A DNA stretch of 64,000 bases, taken from contig NZ_JBCDNA010000001.1 in NCBI RefSeq assembly GCF_038433205.1, positions 186,001-250,000 of the forward strand. The letters are read 5' to 3'. Source of the stretch: Lutimonas vermicola (GTDB taxonomy: Bacteria; Bacteroidota; Bacteroidia; Flavobacteriales; Flavobacteriaceae). The first letter of the stretch is position 1; each line of letters opens with the position of its first letter. This document shows, piece after piece, positions 1 through 9,955 of the stretch. The notes beneath the pieces were generated by a model. It ran no database searches and was not told the DNA's origin. It saw only the letters and a program-made list of their open reading frames with translations. Position numbers and translations under genes: made by a program.

Positions 1-674
1 TCAGGCGTCCACTTTACATAGTTGTCCACAAAGAGATCCACCCACCCATCACGATCAACATCAACCCAGGCAGCACTTGTAGACCAGGCCGGAATACTTT
101 CAGGGCCAGGATCATTTCCTGACACACCCATCTGTGCCGTGACATCTTGAAAAACACCGTTTTTATTTTGCAGCAGCATATTGTTGCCAACAGCTGTAAG
201 ATAAATATCCATATCTCCGTCAGCATCAAAGTCCGCAAAGGAACAGCCCATTCCATAAATTGAAAAATCCAGGCCTGAGGCAGCGGTCACATCTGTAAAC
301 GTACCGTCCTTATTGTTCTTATACAATGCAGGGGTAGGGTTTGACCCGTTTGCCCGGTGATTTGGCCAAAATGAACCGTTCACTAAAAAAATATCAGGCC
401 AGCCATCATTATTATAATCCAGAAACCCTCCTCCGCTACCAATGGTTTCAGGCATCCATTTTTCGCCAAAAGCACCTGTGACATGTTTAAAGTCAATCCC
501 CGATACATTGGTGATATCAGTTAGTTTTATATGACTAATAACTTTGGTGGATTGATCGGCTGTGAAATCATGTGCTTCTTCAGTAAACTCCAATTTTTCT
601 TTTTGTGCTTCTTTTTTTTCGCAACCAACCAATTGGAATAGGATGAATAGAATAAAGAATACTTTGAATTTCAT
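1..674 (-). CDS. FG-GAP/VCBS-repeat lipoprotein (CRTAC1-like), 3' end outside window
   Basis: The reading frame starts at an ATG at 674 and runs off the left edge without a stop, giving about 224 residues. The N-terminus is a lipoprotein signal (hydrophobic MKFKVFFILFILFQLVGC, lipobox VGC). It is followed by FG-GAP/VCBS-type beta-propeller segments with Asp-rich calcium loops such as DYNNDGWPDIFLVNG, DFDADGDMDIYL and DVDRDGWVDLFVDN. These fit the CRTAC1 / ASPIC-UnbV family of exported proteins. It lies 42 bases downstream of the pentaheme cytochrome gene on the same strand, so the two are probably cotranscribed and work together at the cell surface. The substrate is unknown. The missing C-terminus hides whether an ASPIC/UnbV domain is present. 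Confidence 0.85.
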   Translation of the reverse strand, partial: MKFKVFFILFILFQLVGCEKKEAQKEKLEFTEEAHDFTADQSTKVISHIKLTDITNVSGIDFKHVTGAFGEKWMPETIGSGGGFLDYNNDGWPDIFLVNGSFWPNHRANGSNPTPALYKNNKDGTFTDVTAASGLDFSIYGMGCSFADFDADGDMDIYLTAVGNNMLLQNKNGVFQDVTAQMGVSGNDPGPESIPAWSTSAAWVDVDRDGWVDLFVDNYVKWTP

Positions 675-716
675 ATGTTGTATGAGCTTAATGTTGATCA
701 ATTGAAAAATGTGTGT

Positions 717-3611
717 TTAAAATTCCAAATGGTGAATCCTTATGTCCTGTGCCATTAAATTAGCCCCCGGATTTTCCATTCTGTATTTTTGAGCCGCTTC
801 TGATGCCGACTCATCGATTTTATAATAGTTAAATGCTTGGTCCATAAGGGCAGCATCTGCATTGTTTCCCGTTGCCCGATAATTAAGTGCCAAATGGTAA
901 TAGGCCTCCCGGTCTTCCGGATCAATATCCAAAACAGATTTGTACATATTGATCGAAGCTTCGTATTGCTGGTCCAAATAATACGTCCGGCCCAGTTGAC
1001 GCCTTGCTGCCCGGTCTTCAGGAAAATATTTCAAAACATATGTATAGGCAGCTATTGCATCTTTGTACAAGCCATCTTCCTGTCGCACACGAGCCCATAC
1101 CCATGCAACCTGCGGATCACCTTTTTTAAGTTCTTCACATTTTCTTAGCTGTCTGTACGCCTCTTCAATATTACCCTCACTAAGGGCTGTTTTAGCCATA
1201 TTAAGCGGCCCGTCCAGGCTTGTTGTTTGCAATTCTGCCACTTTCTCAAATGCCTTAATGGCACCGCGTGAATCCCCTTCAAGCAACAATCCGATTCCAT
1301 AATCATTATATCTGATCCAATCAGTAGCAGGAAGTTTATTATTTTGTTGTTTACTGTTTGATAAAGCAGTTGTATTACCCGATACCAAAAATTCTATCTT
1401 GTCGTTCGCAATCTCGGTAATCGGTAATTTTGGGATTTCTTTAAATTGCTTGAATCCCTGAGGATTGGCCTTATAGGCAAATTCTAGATATTTTTGATCA
1501 AACTTCCTAAACATTAACCTGGCCTCCATGGTAAGTTTTTTATTTTCGAATTCCTTTGGAATTGTGAAAGTATAATGTGCAATATCCGCTGTTCCCGGAC
1601 CAATGACATTGGCATATACGGTAACATGGATGTCCTGGGCATTTCGTTGGTGAATTGGATTTGAATTTTTATCTACAAGCACTGATTTGAAGGTATGTGC
1701 ATTTTTATCCAAATGCCCTTCACTATCTATAAATCCGCTAATGAGCAGGGTATTACCCGTATCATCTTTAACCGTAAACTCCAACCATCCTTCATTGGAA
1801 TCATTTGTTCCTCCTGGAAAAGTATGGCCAACTCCTTTGTTCCTAACGACTACATCAACGGTCACCTCTTCACCCGATTTTAGTAAAAGGCCTGTATGCT
1901 TCAAACCCATAAGGGGTTCCTGCCGGCTGGTTGACTTAACAGCGAAAATATCGACGCCCAGTTTTTCATTTTGCAGGAATTCAACAATTTTTTGTAAGGT
2001 AGCTGTGTCATTTCTGATAAATGGCAATGCAGTATTGGCCGCAATAAAACGATGTGATCGAACCATGCCATTTTTCGCGGCTAAATCTCCTAATGGAGCT
2101 TTTTCGGGAGGCATATGGCAATCCTGGCATTCTTTTTTTACGGGCGGAAGGTAGAATGTTCTGGCCGCATTCAAAGACACTCCGCTGTCATGCCAATTAT
2201 CATATTCGTCCTGACCCCTCAGCCATCTGTAGTTGTTAACGGATTCCGATAAACTAACTTTATGACAGGTCATACAATATTCGCTCTTCGCAAAAAAAGG
2301 TTGCATCATCTGTTCCATATGTGCCTCGGGCTTTGCTTTGATTGCCGCGTCATGAAGAAAGGCGCCAAGGCTCCCATCCTTGCTTTTTGCAAACAAATAA
2401 GGGTCTTCCTGTTCATCGGCTATATTGTAGTTCCCGTTTCCGGTCTGGTTGTGTATCTTGTCAATAGAATGGCATGCCAGGCAGGTAAGACCAGCTTGAG
2501 CTTCGGGTGTATTACGGTCGATAATGCGATTCATTTTACCGGCCAGCATGAGCGAAGGATCATGACATCCGCTGCACCATTTACTCTTGGCCCTTCCAAT
2601 TCCATCTGGCCCAAAATCTTTAAAGTGTGCGACATGCTTTTCTACCCATTTATTTGGTTCATTAGAATTATTCCGCATCTCGGTAATAGTGGCTTCATAA
2701 AAAGGGTTATTAAAAGAGGCAAACCGATGGGCAGATGACTCCCACTGCGCGACGATATCCTGATGGCACCTTGCACAGGTGGAAGCTCCAATCGCTGTAT
2801 TTTTTACAAAACCAAATTGGTCTATGTCTTCTTTTATTTCCTCAGAATCTCCTAATTCTCCCCTTGTAATGATGCGGGACGGCAGATAACCGCCTGAACT
2901 GGTTGTTGCAGCCGAGGGAAAAAATGGACTCCCGGGAGGAACGAATCCAATCGGGAAGTATTCACCATCTGCATAATCCTCTACATTTCGCTCCCTGGCC
3001 CCGGGGCCTTTATGCATGCCTTGCTCACGGGCAGCTTTTGCTTCTTTGGTAAGTACTAAATTGCTTTTTGTGGATATATGGCCTATAACCAGAAAGATCA
3101 AAAGCAATATAACAGCCATGCTGAATCTTTTAAAAGCATTATTTGCGGGTTTATTACCCCTGCTGCTCATTCGATGCAAAATATATCCTGTTGGGGCCAG
3201 CAAAGCACAAATCACATGTAACCACCAGGCCCAGTTATGATCTCTGCTTGCGGCAGAAGTAAGTATAAATAAACCCGTAATTCCCAGTACCAAACCCACG
3301 ATCATAAAGGCTATTCCGGTCAAGCCACTTTTGTGCCGATACATTTTCCAGACCGGGGGTAAATGCATTAAACCAAACACCAACATCAATATGACCAGCA
3401 ATATGCCAACTCCTGTATGGGAAAGGATCATGGTTTGCAACAAAATAGGAATTTCTGTCCTGCTCGATGTAAAAAAGCTAAGATCAAGGTTGTCAGCTAG
3501 ACGGTTTATCAAGAGATACAAGGTATTGGAAAACATAAAAACCGACAAGACAATTGCTATCCAGAGTAAGATTTGAAGATTTTTTGAAACTACCCAGCGG
3601 CTGCGACCCAT
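717..3611 (-). CDS. membrane-anchored pentaheme c-type cytochrome with C-terminal TPRs
   Basis: A 964-residue protein. About five hydrophobic segments lie in residues 10-185. A periplasmic part follows with five CxxCH haem-binding motifs: CARCH (about 277), CSGCH (344), CLACH (375), CMTCH (445) and CQDCH (494). The spacing and surrounding His residues resemble cytochrome c554-type multihaem proteins. A beta-rich region (about 550-730) leads to TPR repeats (about 770-930). The family role is electron transfer in the periplasm or at the outer face; the donor and acceptor cannot be read from the sequence. The FG-GAP lipoprotein gene follows on the same strand. The start ATG at 3611 precedes a basic residue pair and the first membrane helix. 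Confidence 0.85.
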   Translation of the reverse strand: MGRSRWVVSKNLQILLWIAIVLSVFMFSNTLYLLINRLADNLDLSFFTSSRTEIPILLQTMILSHTGVGILLVILMLVFGLMHLPPVWKMYRHKSGLTGIAFMIVGLVLGITGLFILTSAASRDHNWAWWLHVICALLAPTGYILHRMSSRGNKPANNAFKRFSMAVILLLIFLVIGHISTKSNLVLTKEAKAAREQGMHKGPGARERNVEDYADGEYFPIGFVPPGSPFFPSAATTSSGGYLPSRIITRGELGDSEEIKEDIDQFGFVKNTAIGASTCARCHQDIVAQWESSAHRFASFNNPFYEATITEMRNNSNEPNKWVEKHVAHFKDFGPDGIGRAKSKWCSGCHDPSLMLAGKMNRIIDRNTPEAQAGLTCLACHSIDKIHNQTGNGNYNIADEQEDPYLFAKSKDGSLGAFLHDAAIKAKPEAHMEQMMQPFFAKSEYCMTCHKVSLSESVNNYRWLRGQDEYDNWHDSGVSLNAARTFYLPPVKKECQDCHMPPEKAPLGDLAAKNGMVRSHRFIAANTALPFIRNDTATLQKIVEFLQNEKLGVDIFAVKSTSRQEPLMGLKHTGLLLKSGEEVTVDVVVRNKGVGHTFPGGTNDSNEGWLEFTVKDDTGNTLLISGFIDSEGHLDKNAHTFKSVLVDKNSNPIHQRNAQDIHVTVYANVIGPGTADIAHYTFTIPKEFENKKLTMEARLMFRKFDQKYLEFAYKANPQGFKQFKEIPKLPITEIANDKIEFLVSGNTTALSNSKQQNNKLPATDWIRYNDYGIGLLLEGDSRGAIKAFEKVAELQTTSLDGPLNMAKTALSEGNIEEAYRQLRKCEELKKGDPQVAWVWARVRQEDGLYKDAIAAYTYVLKYFPEDRAARRQLGRTYYLDQQYEASINMYKSVLDIDPEDREAYYHLALNYRATGNNADAALMDQAFNYYKIDESASEAAQKYRMENPGANLMAQDIRIHHLEF

Positions 3612-4208
3612 GTATTGATCTTTAAGTAAAAAAAATAATTCCTAAAAAAAAAATGTGTGTAAATATAAAAGAAAATTATCTATGGATTATTGAATTTTAA
3701 TTCACATATATTTTGAAATGATCTGAAGTTCAAGATAAAAAAATGAGTAGGGGACTTCAGGTCCGACAATAGATATTTTGCTAAAAAGAATGAGGATCTT
3801 ATGCAGGTCATTCATTTTAAACAGGAGATTCCTTGAGGTAATAACTATACCCATTTTGTGGGTTATTGTCACCTAACTATTTTTTAGATGCAATATTTTT
3901 TTGCTTTTTATATCCGCTCCTTTTGTTGATTGCAGGACTCGGATGACATTATTCTTACCCAGATTTTGATAGAAGCCATTGTGTATTTAGTTTGTCAGGT
4001 GGTGTTTTGGATATGGTATTGGGTATTTTGGGAAATCAAATTATATGCAGAGCAAGCGGTTTTTTTAAAAATTTAAAATTTTCATATCAAGGCAATAATA
4101 AAATCTTAATCATCAAGAAAATGGGATATCTAGTGAAGAATAATTATATTTATTACTTGATAAAATGTAATTTACCCAACGGCATAGTTCTATTAATAAG
4201 GTGATTTT
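3612..4208. other. intergenic region between divergent genes
   Basis: About 600 AT-rich bases between the leftward cytochrome gene and the rightward CheB-CheR gene. A palindrome TGAATTTTAATTCA sits at 3691-3704. On the minus strand a near -7 box (TATATTTA, reverse complement of 3660-3667) lies about 37 bases from its centre, so it may regulate the cytochrome gene, but spacing and half-site differ from the six sites described elsewhere. A bulged hairpin (CCCA/TGGG core) lies near 3850-3862. A 70-codon open frame at 3992-4204 has no protein-like features. No RNA gene is recognised. Confidence 0.5.
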
Positions 4209-7175
4209 ATGGCAAACACAAAAAACTCGGCGCCAAAAGCTAAAACGAATAAAGTTACTGCGAACAAGAAAACAAAACAAAAGAAAGAAGATGCATTTCT
4301 TATCGTAGGCATGGGCGCATCAGCTGGTGGATTAGAAGCTTTTAAGGAGTTTTTTTCAGAATTGCCTGATGCCCCCGGAATGGCTTTTGTAATAGTACAG
4401 CACCTAGATCCTACTCATAAAAGCCTGATGGTAGACTTGCTTAAAAAGTATACCAAAATGCAGGTGAGTGAAGTAAAAGATCATAACCAAGTAGTAAAAG
4501 ATCATGTTTATATAATTCCTCCAAATAAGGATATGGCCATACTTAATGGTATTCTGCATCTTATGGAACCTACTTTGGCCAGGGGATTTAGAAAGCCGAT
4601 CGATTTTTTCCTGCGGTCCTTGGCAAATGATCAGGGAGCAAGGGCCGTTGGCATTATTTTATCCGGAACCGGTACTGAAGGCACCTTGGGCCTTAAAGAT
4701 GTTAAAGGGCATGGTGGTTTAACCATAGTGCAGGATCCTAAGACAGCTCAATATGATGGTATGCCACGCAGCGTTATTACTGCAGGAGCTCAGGATTTTA
4801 TATTGCCGGTTAAAGAAATTCCGAAACTACTTGTTAAGTATTCTAAAAACAGGAATTTAAAGCCCATAGTAAAGCCGATAGAAGTCGTTAGGACCAAAGA
4901 TCTTTTAGAAAAGGTTTATATCCTGTTACGCAATGAAACCGGTTGTAATTTTAGTGATTACAAAGACAGCACAGTTATACGCCGGGTAGAAAAGAGGATG
5001 GCGATCAACCAAATAATTAAGCTTGAAAATTATATTAAATACCTGCAAAACAACAGTGAAGAGGTCATAAAATTATTTAATGAATTACTTATTGGAGTTA
5101 CAAGTTTTTTCAGAGATAAGGAACCCTTTGAATTTTTAAGACAAAAGGTTATACCAAAAATCATAGAAAAAAAGTCTGATAACGACACGATTAGAATCTG
5201 GATTCCCGGATGTTCCACAGGAGAGGAAGCATATACCATTGCTATTCTTTTTGATGAAATTGTTTCTAAGCAAAATAAAAATATTAAAGTTCAGATTTTT
5301 GCTTCGGACATTGATGAAAAAGCTATTAATATTGCTCGTTTAGGTGTTTATCCTGATACGATTATAACAGATGTCACAACAGACCGTCTGAATAATTATT
5401 TTTATGTTGAAGGGTCAAGCTATCGTATTAAAAAAGAAATACGAGATCAAATTATATTTGCTGAGCACAACCTTATCAAGGATCCCCCTTTCTCAAAACT
5501 GGATATGATTTCCTGTAGAAATTTGTTGATTTACCTTAATATAGAAGCTCAAAAAAAAGTATTCTCCATTTTTCATTATGCATTATTGGATAAGGGGATT
5601 TTGTTTTTGGGCAGCTCAGAATCACTCGGAGAATATGGAGATATATTTGAGGTGGTAGACCGGAAAAGTAAAATCTTTAAGCGTAAAAATGTGCATGCGG
5701 ATAAAATGCCTCGGTTAGGGTATCAGTTTAATGAGCCCCTGCGTGACATAAAAACCCCTCCTGTTCCTATTCTTAAGAGGGTTCAACAAGATAATTTAGC
5801 CACAATAACACAACGTCTTTTACTAGCACATTATGCTCCGGCTTGTGCCATTATAGACAGTAAAGACGATGCCGTATACTTTTCAGGTAACACGGGTAAA
5901 TATTTGCAACCTTCACCAGGTGAGGCCAGATTGAATTTAATCGATATGGCCAGAGAGGGCCTCAAGGCAGAACTTCGAGCTATTATTTCAAAAACTCGAA
6001 AAAGCCAAAGCTTGGAAGTGCATAGTCATATTAAAGTTAAAACTAATGGTAGTTTCCAGAATGTTAAACTTTCTGTAAGGCCTTTAAATAAATCATTAAA
6101 CGATGTGGGCTATCTCATGATTACCTTTGAAGATTTGGATACAACTATAGAAAAAAAATCTAAACCTAAAATAGGTGAGCCTGAAAATATTTCTGAGATA
6201 AATGCTTTAGAACAGGAACTTGCCACCACTAAAGAATATTTAAGATCTACCATTGAACAGTTGGAAATTTCTAATGAAGAGTTAAAATCTTCGAATGAAG
6301 AATTACAATCGAGTAATGAAGAATTACAAAGCACCAATGAAGAACTGGAAACATCAAAAGAGGAGTTGCAGAGTGTTAACGAAGAAATTATCACTGTGAA
6401 TACAGAACTGCAGGGTAAAATAGATGAGCTTGCCCTGGCCTATGACGATATGAATAATTTATTGGCAAGCACGGATATCGGAACTATTTTTTTGGATGAA
6501 AAGTTAAATATCATGCGTTTTACCCCATCTATGGCCAGAATTATCAATCTGATTCCAACTGACCTGGGTCGTCCCGTGGCGCATTTATCTTTTAATCTTA
6601 AATATGACTCTCTTGTCTCGGATATAAAGAATGTACTTAATAAGCTCACAGCCTTTACTACATCTGTAAAAAGCAATGATGGCCTGTGGTATCAAATGAA
6701 GATCATGCCTTATATAACATCACAGAATGTGATTAAAGGTGTGGTTATTACTTTTGTTGATATTACAAAAGAAAAATCTCTTGTAGAGGAATTAAATAAG
6801 ATCAAGGAAAATTATGAACACTTGCTGGAGTCAACAAAGACTGTTGTGTACACACAGGATGAGAATCTGGTTTATACAGGGATTATTAATATGTATCCGG
6901 ATGTCAAATTCAGAAATATTGAAGGCAAGACTGACAAGGATTTTTTCACCCCAAAAGAAGCTGAAAAGCTTAATAAAATTAAAAATGAAGTTTTAAAAAC
7001 AGGTAAATCAATGCGACAAACAGTCGCTATGACATTGGGAGGTGATATTAAATTCCACGATTTAACGGTGAGGCCCTTATACGACAAAAATAAATTAAAA
7101 GGGATAGCATGTACTTCTACCGATATAACAGAACTGAGCGAAATACAGCAAGAACTATCGAAATATAAAGAATGA
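4209..7175 (+). CDS. CheB-CheR-PAS fusion protein
   Basis: A 988-residue fusion. After a Lys-rich tail comes a CheB methylesterase domain (about 28-215) with catalytic Ser38 (GASAGG) and His65 (VQHLDP). The usual catalytic Asp of the SGTGxDG motif is Glu157 here (SGTGTEG). A CheR-type SAM-dependent methyltransferase follows (about 230-490; GCSTGEEA near residue 334, ISCRNLLIYL). Next come a segment with repeated ELQSSNEEL heptads forming a coiled coil (about 660-740) and two PAS-like domains (about 745-985). Such fusions occur in sensory systems without classical chemoreceptors; none is encoded here. The histidine kinase gene follows after four bases, so the two are one transcription unit. 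Confidence 0.9.
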   Translation: MANTKNSAPKAKTNKVTANKKTKQKKEDAFLIVGMGASAGGLEAFKEFFSELPDAPGMAFVIVQHLDPTHKSLMVDLLKKYTKMQVSEVKDHNQVVKDHVYIIPPNKDMAILNGILHLMEPTLARGFRKPIDFFLRSLANDQGARAVGIILSGTGTEGTLGLKDVKGHGGLTIVQDPKTAQYDGMPRSVITAGAQDFILPVKEIPKLLVKYSKNRNLKPIVKPIEVVRTKDLLEKVYILLRNETGCNFSDYKDSTVIRRVEKRMAINQIIKLENYIKYLQNNSEEVIKLFNELLIGVTSFFRDKEPFEFLRQKVIPKIIEKKSDNDTIRIWIPGCSTGEEAYTIAILFDEIVSKQNKNIKVQIFASDIDEKAINIARLGVYPDTIITDVTTDRLNNYFYVEGSSYRIKKEIRDQIIFAEHNLIKDPPFSKLDMISCRNLLIYLNIEAQKKVFSIFHYALLDKGILFLGSSESLGEYGDIFEVVDRKSKIFKRKNVHADKMPRLGYQFNEPLRDIKTPPVPILKRVQQDNLATITQRLLLAHYAPACAIIDSKDDAVYFSGNTGKYLQPSPGEARLNLIDMAREGLKAELRAIISKTRKSQSLEVHSHIKVKTNGSFQNVKLSVRPLNKSLNDVGYLMITFEDLDTTIEKKSKPKIGEPENISEINALEQELATTKEYLRSTIEQLEISNEELKSSNEELQSSNEELQSTNEELETSKEELQSVNEEIITVNTELQGKIDELALAYDDMNNLLASTDIGTIFLDEKLNIMRFTPSMARIINLIPTDLGRPVAHLSFNLKYDSLVSDIKNVLNKLTAFTTSVKSNDGLWYQMKIMPYITSQNVIKGVVITFVDITKEKSLVEELNKIKENYEHLLESTKTVVYTQDENLVYTGIINMYPDVKFRNIEGKTDKDFFTPKEAEKLNKIKNEVLKTGKSMRQTVAMTLGGDIKFHDLTVRPLYDKNKLKGIACTSTDITELSEIQQELSKYKE

Positions 7176-7179
7176 GACA

Positions 7180-8901
7180 ATGTCAAAAAGCTCTGCAGAA
7201 AGTAAATTACGCGCTAAGGCAGAAAAAATAATCAGTGAGAAAACTGATTTGATAAAGGACCTTACCTTAGAGGAATCTCAAAGCCTGCTTCATGAATTGG
7301 AGGTACACCAGTTGGAACTGGAAATGCAAAATGAAGAACTGAGAGAAACTCAACACAGACTTGAAGAGTCCCGCGATCAGTATACAGATTTATTTGATTT
7401 TGCTCCGATTGGTTATATTGTATTAAATGAAAGAGCAGAGATCAAAAATATCAATCTCACCGGCTGTGATTTACTCGGTATAGAACGTTCTTTTGTTATT
7501 GGAAAACCATTGTCTGCATATATTTCAAAAGGTCAGTCCCGCAACTTATTTTTAAATTTAAGAAAAGCCTTTGAAACAGGTTTGCTACCTTCATTTGAAA
7601 TTGAAATGAAACATAAAAGCAAGGGTAATTTTATGGCCTTGCTTCAAGGAGTTATTACAAAGGACCAAAAAAACAAAACCGCAGTTTGCAGAGTATCATT
7701 AAGCGATATTACCGAGCTCAAAAAAGCTGAAGCTTTGCAAATATCACATGAAAGTTTACAAAAGGAAAAGGAAAAAATACAGCAATATCTTAATCTGGCA
7801 CCTGTTGTTTTTCTCTTGATCGATACAGAATATAAGGTGCAAATGATCAATAAGAAAGGATGTGAACTTTTAGGATATAAAAGACAGGAGATCATTGGGA
7901 AACATTGGTTTGGAAATTTTATAAATTTTGAAAATCATGATAAAGTTTCTCTGATTGACCAAAGCAGACATAAAATAAAAGGTTCGCTAATCCCCTATTT
8001 TGAAAGCTATATAAAATGTGGCAACAACGAATCGCGTTTGATGTCATGGACTAACGTCGCATTGCTAGATAATCACAAGCAGCATATAGGAACACTTATA
8101 GCAGGAGAAGACGTCACAGAAAGAAAAAAGTTAGAACTAAGGAAACAAAAATATACTGAAGAATTAGAACAGTTAGTTGAAGAGCGCACCAAAGAATTAA
8201 AAGAAGCGCTTGCCAAGGAGAAAAACATAAATGAAATGAAAAGTGCCTTCGTGTCTATGGCTTCACATGAGTTTCGCACACCACTTACCAGCATCCTTTC
8301 TTCGACTTTTTTAATTAAAAGATATAATGACATGAAAGAATATGCCAAGGAGAGAAGGCATATTGAACGCATCAAATCATCGGTACATCAACTTACAAGT
8401 GTGTTGGAAGACTTTCTGTCTATTGATAAGCTTGAACGTGGAATTGTGGCAATAAAAAAAGAAACTTTTGATTTAAATGAATTTATTGCTGAAATCATAG
8501 AAGATTTTGAGTGGATGCTTACCGAAAACCAGAAAATCAAGCATGTTCCAAAAGGTTCCGCAGAAGTTTTTCTCGATAAAAAGATTTTACGTAATATTTT
8601 GTTAAACCTGGTTTCCAATGCCATAAAATATTCAGAAACCGATGTGAAAATTAGATCTTTTGTAAATAAAAAGGTTTTAAAAATTGTTGTAGAAGACAAA
8701 GGACTGGGTATTCCTGAAAAGGAACATAAGGATCTGTTTAAAAAATTTTTCAGAGCAAAAAATGTGGCTCATATTCAGGGCATAGGTCTTGGATTGAGTA
8801 TTGTAAAGCATTACGTCAGGCTGCTCGGCGGCACGATTATGTTTAGCAGCAAAATGGGAGAGGGGAGTACATTTGAATTGGTACTGCCGTTACAGCCTTA
8901 A
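7180..8901 (+). CDS. PAS-domain sensor histidine kinase
   Basis: A 573-residue cytoplasmic kinase with no membrane segment. A coiled-coil start (about 1-65) is followed by two PAS domains (about 65-185 and 205-315), a linker coiled coil, a HisKA domain with phospho-acceptor His363 in SHEFRTPL, and an HATPase domain with N box (NLVSNAIKYSE), G1 (DKGLGIP) and G2 (GIGLGLSIVKH). It starts four bases after the CheB-CheR-PAS gene and ends before a site-bearing intergenic region. No response regulator is adjacent on this strand. The REC-CRP protein at 10760-11830 is the nearest candidate partner, though that one has its own cotranscribed kinase. Confidence 0.92.
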   Translation: MSKSSAESKLRAKAEKIISEKTDLIKDLTLEESQSLLHELEVHQLELEMQNEELRETQHRLEESRDQYTDLFDFAPIGYIVLNERAEIKNINLTGCDLLGIERSFVIGKPLSAYISKGQSRNLFLNLRKAFETGLLPSFEIEMKHKSKGNFMALLQGVITKDQKNKTAVCRVSLSDITELKKAEALQISHESLQKEKEKIQQYLNLAPVVFLLIDTEYKVQMINKKGCELLGYKRQEIIGKHWFGNFINFENHDKVSLIDQSRHKIKGSLIPYFESYIKCGNNESRLMSWTNVALLDNHKQHIGTLIAGEDVTERKKLELRKQKYTEELEQLVEERTKELKEALAKEKNINEMKSAFVSMASHEFRTPLTSILSSTFLIKRYNDMKEYAKERRHIERIKSSVHQLTSVLEDFLSIDKLERGIVAIKKETFDLNEFIAEIIEDFEWMLTENQKIKHVPKGSAEVFLDKKILRNILLNLVSNAIKYSETDVKIRSFVNKKVLKIVVEDKGLGIPEKEHKDLFKKFFRAKNVAHIQGIGLGLSIVKHYVRLLGGTIMFSSKMGEGSTFELVLPLQP

Positions 8902-8960
8902 ATTCAAATCCTTTCCGGATTACTACTATGGATTTATATTTTTTTAAAAAACACGATCTA

Positions 8961-9005
8961 AATGACCTGCGTCATTTCGGATCTATAGCGCTCTCTTTAT
9001 TTTTG
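8961..9005 (+). promoter_or_regulatory. FNR/CRP-type class II promoter of the BON gene
   Basis: A perfect dyad, AATGAC-CTGC-GTCATT, occupies 8961-8976 (centre 8968.5). The -7 box TATTTTTG at 8998-9005 is a full TAnnTTTG match. Centre to the last base of the box is 36.5, which places the dyad near -41 from the expected start of transcription, the class II activator position. No -33 TTG is needed in that layout. The BON start codon is at 9034. Confidence 0.75.
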
Positions 9006-9033
9006 TTTATAGCAAATTATTAATAAAAATATT

Positions 9034-9702
9034 ATGAGAACTGATGTAGAAATTAAAGAAGATGTATTAGATGAATTAGCATGGGAGCCAGACATTGATG
9101 AAACACAAATTGGAGTCATTGTAGAAAATGGAGTTGTAACATTAAGTGGTGTTGTAGACAGTTATTCTAAGAAACTAGCGGCAGAAAAAGCGGTAAAAAG
9201 GGTAAAAGGTGTTAGGGCCATAGCAGAAGACGTTGAGGTAAAATATGGCATAAGCTATAAAAAAACAGATAAGGAAGTTGCAAAGGCTGTAATAAAAGCC
9301 TTGGAATGGAATTCTGCTGTGCCTGATGAGGATATTAAAGTTAAAGTTGAAGATGGATGGGTTATTTTATCAGGGGAAGTAGCCTGGGATTACCAAAAGA
9401 AAGCTGCTAAAAAAACAGTTGGAAACTTACTTGGGGTTAAAAAAGTGGTGAACAATATTACTTTGAAAAAAAGCATCAAACCATTTGAAGTCAAAGATAG
9501 AATTAGAAAAGCTTTTGCAAGGATGGCTAATGTTGATGCTGAAGATATTGAAGTTGTCACTAGTGGTCATACGGTCACCTTAAAAGGCAGGGTAAGTTCC
9601 CTTCAAGAAAGAGAAGATGCAGAAGCAGCAGCTTATATGGCACCTGATGTATACGATGTTGTGAATGAACTTAAAATCCAATATCGAGCCGAATATGCTT
9701 AA
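9034..9702 (+). CDS. triple BON-domain stress protein
   Basis: 222 residues made of three BON domains in tandem (about 1-70, 77-147 and 150-220). Each begins with a helix and contains a hydrophobic VxxGVVTLSGxV-type strand pattern (NGVVTLSGVV, DGWVILSGEV, SGHTVTLKGRV). BON domains in the OsmY family bind membranes or phospholipids and are induced by stress. There is no signal peptide, so this copy is probably cytoplasmic, unlike periplasmic OsmY. It is monocistronic and sits behind the strongest FNR-type promoter in the window. Confidence 0.9.
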   Translation: MRTDVEIKEDVLDELAWEPDIDETQIGVIVENGVVTLSGVVDSYSKKLAAEKAVKRVKGVRAIAEDVEVKYGISYKKTDKEVAKAVIKALEWNSAVPDEDIKVKVEDGWVILSGEVAWDYQKKAAKKTVGNLLGVKKVVNNITLKKSIKPFEVKDRIRKAFARMANVDAEDIEVVTSGHTVTLKGRVSSLQEREDAEAAAYMAPDVYDVVNELKIQYRAEYA

Positions 9703-9911
9703 GGTTCTATAAATGAATCATATATGCTCATGATTTGAAAAGCTCCAGTGTTTGTGGTTACTTTTGGGATTTTTATTTAAAAGGCATGAAACCAATGTCA
9801 TTTGCCATAATGAGGAGGGATAATAGTTACAAATCATAAGTATTTTCTTATATCAAAATGATATACTTGGATATGGTTATGGCATAACATGAATCTTAAA
9901 ATGATGTCAAA

Positions 9912-9955
9912 CTGACCTGGATCATTGTTTGATTAAATACATCAGAATACCTTAG
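9912..9955 (+). promoter_or_regulatory. FNR/CRP-type promoter driving the candidate sRNA
   Basis: The site TGAC-CTGG-ATCA lies at 9913-9924 (centre 9918.5). TACCTTAG at 9948-9955 is a one-mismatch -7 box (TAnnTTTG). Centre to last base is 36.5, identical to the BON promoter. Transcription would run right, where there is no annotated gene before the convergent gene at 10114-10614. Confidence 0.6.

Noticed and set aside
3691..3704. TGAATTTTAATTCA palindrome as a seventh regulon site
   Set aside because: Half-sites are TGAA/TTCA and the distance to the near -7 box is off by one base; listed only in the intergenic entry.
3992..4204. 70-codon open frame between the cytochrome and CheB-CheR genes
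   Set aside because: AT-rich, low-complexity translation with no family likeness, no promoter box, and a hydrophobic-basic mix typical of noncoding AT-rich DNA.
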